In this document: piece after piece, positions 63,552-64,000 of the stretch
Numbering within the stretch: position 1 is the stretch's first letter
Layout of the letters: each line of letters starts with the position of its first letter
Origin: Corallococcus macrosporus DSM 14697
Lineage (GTDB): Bacteria; Myxococcota; Myxococcia; Myxococcales; Myxococcaceae
Length of the DNA: 64,000 nt
NCBI RefSeq assembly: GCF_002305895.1
Contig: NZ_CP022203.1
Coordinates: forward strand, 4,070,501 to 4,134,500
Direction: 5' to 3'
Made by a program: the position numbers and the translations under genes
Notes under the pieces: model-generated
Told to the model about the DNA's origin: nothing
Databases searched by the model: none
Seen by the model: the letters and a program-made list of their open reading frames with translations, nothing else

Positions 63552-64000
63552 CTACAGCTCGATCTCCTTGCCCGTGCCTAGCGGCCGCGGCGGCGTCAGC
63601 GGGTGGCCCGGCGGCAGGCCGTCCAGGTCCATGTCGATGGGCGGCTCGCTCGGCGCGCCGGGCGCGGGGAAGCCGGGGGCGTCCAGGGGGCCGCTGCCGC
63701 CCACGCCGGGGCCTTCCTGCTGGAGGCCCTCGATCTCCTCGCGGGTGATGCCGGCCAGCGTCAGCACCTTGCGCGTGACGCGGATGCGGGCATGGCTGGT
63801 GAGCGCCATGGCGATGGAGTCCGACGGCCGGGCATCCAGCGTCATCTTCTTCTTGCCCTGCTCCAGGAAGACGCGGCCGGAGTAGACGTTGTCACGCAGG
63901 TCGTCGATGCGGACCTCCGTCACCTTGGCGCCCAGCTCCGTCACCACGTCATCCAGCAGGTCCTGTGCGAGCGGCTGGGGTGGCTGGCGCTCCGCCAGCC
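63552..64000 (-). CDS. Bifunctional nuclease (DUF151)-domain protein, 3' part
   Basis: The 5' end lies beyond the window; about 149 codons are visible. LDDVVTELGAKVTEVRIDDL, VYSGRVFLEQGKKKMTLDAR and PSDSIAMALTSHARIRVT form the conserved BFN core (acidic and PSDAIALA-like block). The C-terminus is a Pro/Gly-rich tail ending KEIEL. Plant and archaeal relatives have nuclease activity; the bacterial role is unclear. Confidence 0.82.
   Translation of the reverse strand, partial: LAERQPPQPLAQDLLDDVVTELGAKVTEVRIDDLRDNVYSGRVFLEQGKKKMTLDARPSDSIAMALTSHARIRVTRKVLTLAGITREEIEGLQQEGPGVGGSGPLDAPGFPAPGAPSEPPIDMDLDGLPPGHPLTPPRPLGTGKEIEL

Overview
The window looks like chromosomal DNA of a myxobacterium, most likely Myxococcaceae (Myxococcus/Corallococcus-like). 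The base composition is very GC-rich. GTG and TTG starts are common, genes are separated by short gaps, and there are many lipoproteins and proline/alanine-rich secreted proteins. This is a judgement from gene content, not a database match.

Layout. 1-5.8 kb: the 3' end of a multidomain ketosynthase/chain-length-factor-like/KR/DH polyketide or PUFA-type synthase that starts outside the window, then a fatty acid desaturase and a methyltransferase. 6-20.8 kb: mostly housekeeping and envelope genes. These are hutH (-), lysC with an internal second start, a ComEA-like HhH protein, a zinc-ribbon protein with about 20 TQTFG-type repeats, a glycosyltransferase, a papain-fold lipoprotein, a repeat lipoprotein, a UvrD-type helicase, a short Hsp70, an SCP2 protein and tRNA-Val(CAC). 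21-25.3 kb: a TerC-family membrane protein, a large lipoprotein and a metallo-beta-lactamase/Rieske fusion. 25.4-29.7 kb (-): a four-gene unit of membrane glycosyltransferase, HlyD-like adaptor, coiled-coil exported protein and secreted jelly-roll-like protein, which reads as a polysaccharide synthesis and export module. 29.9-33.7 kb: Sfp-type phosphopantetheinyl transferase, type II thioesterase, APS kinase and a CmlA-like diiron beta-hydroxylase candidate, i.e. trans-acting enzymes for natural-product assembly lines.

33.9-41.5 kb is an accessory region ending at tRNA-Arg(CCT). It holds small cysteine-containing lipoproteins, an intact-looking IS3-family element that splits a secreted-protein gene, a decayed IS30-like transposase, two small phage-like ORFs, a lower-GC DUF4238-type gene and a lipoprotein pair, one with a JAMM metalloprotease signature. 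41.6-46.4 kb: a second desaturase, a small zinc-motif protein, a lipoprotein and a BTAD/ATPase regulator.

46.6-64 kb returns to conserved genes: CCA/poly(A) nucleotidyltransferase, mnmA, a lipoprotein, an HU/IHF-type protein, a SPOR protein, a cupin, an EF-hand-like repeat lipoprotein, a ribbon-helix-helix regulator, two nucleotide-sugar SDR enzymes, lepA-lepB, the tightly packed pyrB-pyrC-carA operon with a conserved hypothetical gene, pyk (-) and the 3' end of a bifunctional-nuclease-domain gene (-).

The points most worth following are the CmlA-like enzyme beside the PPTase and thioesterase, the MBL-Rieske fusion whose domain order is opposite to vertebrate CMAH, the KS/CLF/KR/DH synthase with its desaturase, the export module at 25.4-29.7 kb, and the FG-type repeat protein.
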